The notes under the pieces are model-generated. The model was given only the letters and a program-made list of their open reading frames with translations, did no database searches and had not been told where the DNA came from. Below, one piece after another: positions 59,816 through 64,000 of a stretch of DNA of 64,000 nucleotides. Both the position numbers and the translations under genes were made by a program. The stretch spans positions 16,436,370 to 16,500,369 of the forward strand of contig NC_054559.1 in assembly GCF_017654505.1 (NCBI RefSeq), in the 5' to 3' direction. Each line of letters starts with the position of its first letter. Within the stretch, counting starts at the first letter, position 1. The DNA comes from Polyodon spathula (Eukaryota > Chordata > Actinopteri > Acipenseriformes > Polyodontidae).

Positions 59816-61640
59816 TGCACAGAAAAGCACCATGACTTTAAAAAAGCAAACCCAGTACTTGAGTAATTTCAATCAGAAGCTCAGAATGATTGCAAACATC
59901 ATGCAAGGTAAGACAGTGACATTTGAATTTTCCTACTCTTTGAATATAATCTTTTTTCAATAACACATCCAAAAACAGCAGCATTGTTAACACAAGCAGT
60001 ATTGTACCAACATGCCTTCTGTGTAGGAGAAATCCTGTCCCTGAATGCTCTGGTTCCAGAGCAGGTTGAAGCCTCTCTATCACATCACTGCGGTGACATT
60101 GAGGACTGTCGTGGGGTCGAGTTTTATATTCAGTTATTTGGTTTTGTATTTTCGCTCCCTCTCCTCAGGGAAGCCGTTAGAGACTCTGAGTTCACTCCCC
60201 ATACCCCTCGGTCTTTCCTGGCTGAAAAGGCTCTCTGAGCAGCAAGCCAACACAGAGCCCATGGCACAGATCTGCCTGTTCATTCACATGGAGGCACCGT
60301 CTATCAGAGCAGACAAGCTCCTTCTTCACAGCACAGGCTGGTTAACGGAATACAACATGCCATTGTTCACCCAATACTGGAAGGCTCCCACAGCCTAATA
60401 TAATACATGGGATTTAAAAATGCCAATGCATTTTGTGCAGTTACATAATTTCACTGCCTTTTGAATGTGTAATGACCCTATGAATAAGAATACAGTATAA
60501 TGACAAATGCACCCTTATCACAGATCTGTCGTATTGAAGTGAGGTTTCTGCAGCTGCTATCATACATTTTGTTAGGACAGCATGGTTCAGACTGCAGGTC
60601 AGGTAGTGAGAGTCTATTATGGCCACTTTATTATGAGCTCTACCTAATATGGAGGCACCGTTAGCCCTGATCACAGCCTAGGCTGATCCCTGGATTCAGC
60701 ATTACACTTCAGCCATGAACTCCAGGCCAAGAGGCACGTTACCTGGAGGAAAACGCTGAAGGCTCATGTTACAGAGAAGCTACTTTTTGGTAGGACCCCA
60801 CCACTACTATCTCATTTCATATTGTCAAATGCCAAGTCCAATATCAGCATGAAGTACATGACAGCTACTCTCATGCAATAGAAATCAAACTGACACGACA
60901 TGGCATCGACTCCACAAGGTGCTGGAAGGTGTTATTCTATTTAGTCATTCGTATGGTGCAGACAGGCTTAGAAATTATTTTTATACAAATTTTTATCTAC
61001 ATTTATTTTTATATAATGTAAAACAAAAATCCCAATTAAGAGGATTTTATTTTCTTGGACATATTAACGGCACCACCAGTTGGGTTTGTTTGAAGTGAAA
61101 AACAGCCGTGCACTGCAGAGCATTTCCTCAAGAGGGCAGTGTTGTTAAAAGTGGAGATTCTGTGAAATGCATTTTCTACGTTGTACTTGTGGCTGGACCA
61201 AGCAGAGAAATCTGTTTTAATGTGTATTATATTTTCTGTATAAGCATTAGTCACCTGTTGTGTGTACACATGCATCTCTTGTCATGTTTCCAAAACTACA
61301 CGACTGTAATTATTAACTTGTTCAGTTGCTATGCCTACCGTTTAAACCCCACATTCACAAAGCATTAACAGTTTTAAATGCTACAGCAAGAAGCAATAAA
61401 TATGCACGTATGAACTCTTATTTATTGGAAGCTTTTTCAGATCAACGTTTTGTTTTTATTTAAAATTTTTAGAAAGGAAACGTGGTAACTTAGCATGGTT
61501 GGAAATGCTTTGTAAATATTGAGTAAAAAAAAAAAAAAAAAAAAGTAAATTTGTCACAGCACAGCACCCCTTTCGTTTGTAAGTATGGTGTTAATTGTTT
61601 TCAGGTAACGTGCAGTCGGTCTTGATATGGGACAAGTTTC
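59816..61640. other. Non-coding DNA
   Basis: No gene found. A CTCF-like CCTCAAGAGGGCAGTG is at 61126-61141 and an A run at about 61526-61544. The open frames near 59984-60398 show no recognised protein. Confidence 0.4.
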
Positions 61641-61679
61641 ACAAAACGAGTTGCTTGTTTCACAATCGTGTCGAGAACT

Positions 61680-61977
61680 TCAACAGGTCGGTTTAGCTTT
61701 AGTCCCGCCCCCATATCATTAGAAGGGACTCGGAGAGACGTCACTGGCAGCTCAACCTACCCCGCGACCCCACTCGATGCGGATAGGCTATGGAAAACAC
61801 TATTGGAGTCTAGATTGGTCAAACGATCTGACAATACGCCCGATCTTCTCTGCCACGCCCTGTTCCTTCTCTGCTATGCTAAGGAAGAAAACAAGTTTGG
61901 TTGAGAGCGCGCTGTCACTAGGGGGGGTGGGACGGGGGGGGGGTGAAGCTATCCCTTTAAACTGCAATCATTCGGTG
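61680..61977 (+). promoter_or_regulatory. Candidate CpG-rich promoter and first exon
   Basis: CpG density and G+C rise sharply. There are a GC box (CCCGCCCCC, about 61704), a CRE (GACGTCAC, about 61737), an inverted CCAAT (ATTGG, at about 61803 and 61815) and two G runs (about 61920-61943). A donor, GTGAGTAG, follows TTCGGTG at 61978. On conserved synteny the next gene in this direction would be gng7, whose 5' exons are non-coding in mammals; that link is only inference. Confidence 0.4.
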
Positions 61978-62304
61978 GTGAGTAGACAAATACAACGCGG
62001 TTTATTATTCATTGTACAGACGCCAAAAACATGCATGCATTTTGTTATTGTCATTATCTTGACTTGGGAAGACGGGGCAATGCGTCGTGGATGTGGATTT
62101 CGTGCGGGAAGGGTGTAAATTGGGGTCGCTTTTCGTTTTAATGTGCGGTGGTGCTGTGAGTAGGGGAGTGTTTCACATCAAGCGGTCCTATGGACATTTA
62201 CTCTTTTCCGTTTATTTATTTATTTATTTATTTTTAAGAAAGAAAACATTTAATTAAAAGCACAGGGGAATGCCTTATGTATTACGAGCAAGAATCGCTT
62301 CTAT

Positions 62305-62361
<57 letters not shown>

Positions 62362-62787
62362 TGTGTGTTTGTGCTCACAAGAAGTAGTCATTATTTGCGC
62401 GTGTACAAAGATGTTGATTGGTGAAGGGGGTAGGTTTTGTTTTGTTTGATTCTGTAGCGTGTGTGTGTGGAGAGACATGATCGAGAGTAAGATGCAAATA
62501 CAACACAGACATTTGCTTCCCTGGGGAAAAAAAAAAAAAATAGAGACTGAAGTAAACACGATAAGGTCTTCGACAGAGCTAGGCCACTCAAGAATGATTT
62601 AAGATGCAGTTTTGTACAGTACCTGAATCAGCACATGAATGAAATGGGATTCAAGAAAAACACCCTACTGCAGCTATCTGATGGATTATAATGAATTTAA
62701 TAAATTGTTAGATTACATCTGTTAACAGTGCGCTGTCAATAATACTGTTGAGCTACTGTAATATGGTCCTCTAACAGTATCGCTGCA
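61978..62787. other. DNA right of the candidate promoter
   Basis: CpG-bearing sequence continues to about 62120. (TTTA)n lies at about 62212-62233, (AT)n at 62307-62358 and an A run at about 62526-62540. No coding exon seen. Confidence 0.4.
62307..62358. repeat. (AT)n microsatellite
   Basis: About 26 AT units, followed by a short (GT)n. Confidence 0.95.
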
Positions 62788-62960
62788 GGGATGGAAATAA
62801 GATTCTCATTGCACAGCAGTTTGATCCATTCCTGGTTTTATTATGAGTTTAGTAACAGCCCTAAGCTTGTTACATATACACTGTGGTTAATCGAGCTCAC
62901 AGTAAAACCTCAAATGGGCGAAACTGCTATGCAATAGGAGTCTTATTTCTATCCCTGTAA
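62788..62960 (+). mobile_element. MITE family C, copy 2
   Basis: It begins CAGGGATGGAAATAAGATTC and ends GGAGTCTTATTTCTATCCCT plus G; the tips are inverted repeats of about 35 bp. It aligns along its length with the reverse complement of 50628-50801. Confidence 0.87.
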
Positions 62961-63090
62961 CCCAAAGCTATATCTGTGATCATTTATATTTAAAACGATA
63001 ACTCTTAAAGGGAAGGCTTTTTAGCCATATGAAGTAGGAACATCTCCATTTTGTATTATAATATATTTTTTTAATATAATATAATTATAG

Positions 63091-63093
<3 letters not shown>

Positions 63094-63148
<55 letters not shown>
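63094..63148. repeat. (TA)n microsatellite
   Basis: About 27 TA units within a wider AT-rich stretch (63056-63160). Confidence 0.95.
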
Positions 63149-63153
<5 letters not shown>

Positions 63154-64000
63154 ATGAAATGCTACTGTATATTAAACAGTATATTCAGATATTTAGCGGT
63201 ATATTTTCTGGGGGATCCGTTGGCGTGTTGGAATTGGCTGATATTTAGTTACATAAATTTTATGTTTGGCTCTTGGCATATCAGCAGTTATATCTGATAT
63301 TTCACTGGTGCCCTTATTGTAGCTAATGTATAACATGTTTATATGTTGTACCAGCGGTGTTTACTGTAAACTGTTATTGATATAAACAAACAAAAAACAG
63401 GACTTTTAGGGTTACCCTGAGAACTTTGTGAGTTGAGCACTAGCTTTGGTTAGTTTCAATAGAGCGTTTTACAGCACTGAAGAATCAGCTTCAATTGCGT
63501 CAGTCCATTATCTGTGTTTTTTCAGGGATTCAAGGATTGGGATGTAGTGTACACTTGTTTACCATGGTAACGCATGCTTGGGTTATCTAAAACCACAAGG
63601 GGGCGGCACATACTAGCACCACCAGCCCTGGTGTGAACAGAGCCTTCAGCCTTGAAACTGGCACAGCAGTGAGTTAACGCTCTGAATGGCTGCTCATTTG
63701 ACTCTCCCGAGTATTGAGAGATTACACTGTGGATTCTTTCTCATTTGCTTAATATTTACTTGCAAACTGGTTTCAGAGCAGCTCATAAACTGTTAATTAG
63801 AATGATGAATGATTTGTTTGGAGCCAGCTACTGGGTTGCGGAAAGCAGTGGGGTTTGAGCTCAGTGGTTAAAAGAAAGAAAGTGCGTGCTGGGCAACAGT
63901 GTGCAAGATGGTGGAGTTTGAGTAGCTTGATTGTTGCAGTCCTCTGCAGCCGTCCTCTTCCCTGTCAGTTACCAGAGCCTTCTGACTCTGCTTACACCTA
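63149..64000. other. Right end of the window
   Basis: No gene found. An RFX-like palindrome (TTTACCATGGTAACG, 63558-63572) and a CTCF-like motif (ACCACAAGGGGGCGGCA, 63592-63608) lie about 20 bp apart. Confidence 0.4.

Noticed and set aside
60000..64000. Search for a gng7 coding exon
   Set aside because: No frame with the G-gamma N-terminal or CAAX-end pattern was seen; only a possible promoter is proposed.

Overview
The window is vertebrate nuclear DNA, most likely from a ray-finned fish. It holds three intron-containing or single-coding-exon vertebrate genes, all on the + strand, in a sea of introns, microsatellites and fish-type transposable elements. The genes are sgta (coding 3292-9411, ten coding exons), slc39a3 (17429-19081, two coding exons) and diras1 (40114-40710, one coding exon). 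The same three genes lie together in the same relative order and orientation on human 19p13.3 (DIRAS1, SLC39A3, SGTA), so this is an old conserved block; in human the next gene beyond DIRAS1 is GNG7. I see no GNG7 coding exon here, though 5' exons of such a gene could lie in the right third. DIRS and Tc1 elements, SINEs with a common tail and many long (TA)n tracts fit a fish. A sturgeon, paddlefish or similar non-teleost is my guess, not something the sequence proves.

Layout. 1-3254: non-coding, probably 5' intron or flank of sgta. 3255-10434: sgta. 10435-16400: intergenic, with an old Tc1 transposon (13254-14740) and a small MITE. 16400-19081: slc39a3, with a LINE 3' end in its coding intron. 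19082-23798: intergenic, with a SINE copy and a 1.3 kb long-TIR element carrying a conserved orphan reading frame. 23799-27641: an internally deleted DIRS-type tyrosine-recombinase retrotransposon with all its diagnostic repeats. 27642-40041: simple repeats, then a minus-strand retroelement 3' end next to a SINE, then the diras1 5' side. 40042 to about 42000: diras1 with a TIR element in its downstream region. 42000-64000: no recognisable gene; several dispersed repeat families, an RTE-like LINE scrap, very long dinucleotide tracts, and two CpG- or CRE-rich stretches that could be promoters or enhancers.

The genes do not form one pathway: SGTA is a cytosolic Hsp70/BAG6 co-chaperone, ZIP3 a plasma-membrane zinc importer, and DIRAS1 a Ras-like GTPase. 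The main finds are the DIRS copy, whose internal complementary region is the exact inverse of its predicted circle junction; the long-TIR element with a near-intact unknown protein; and several paired short repeats that can be defined from within this window alone.
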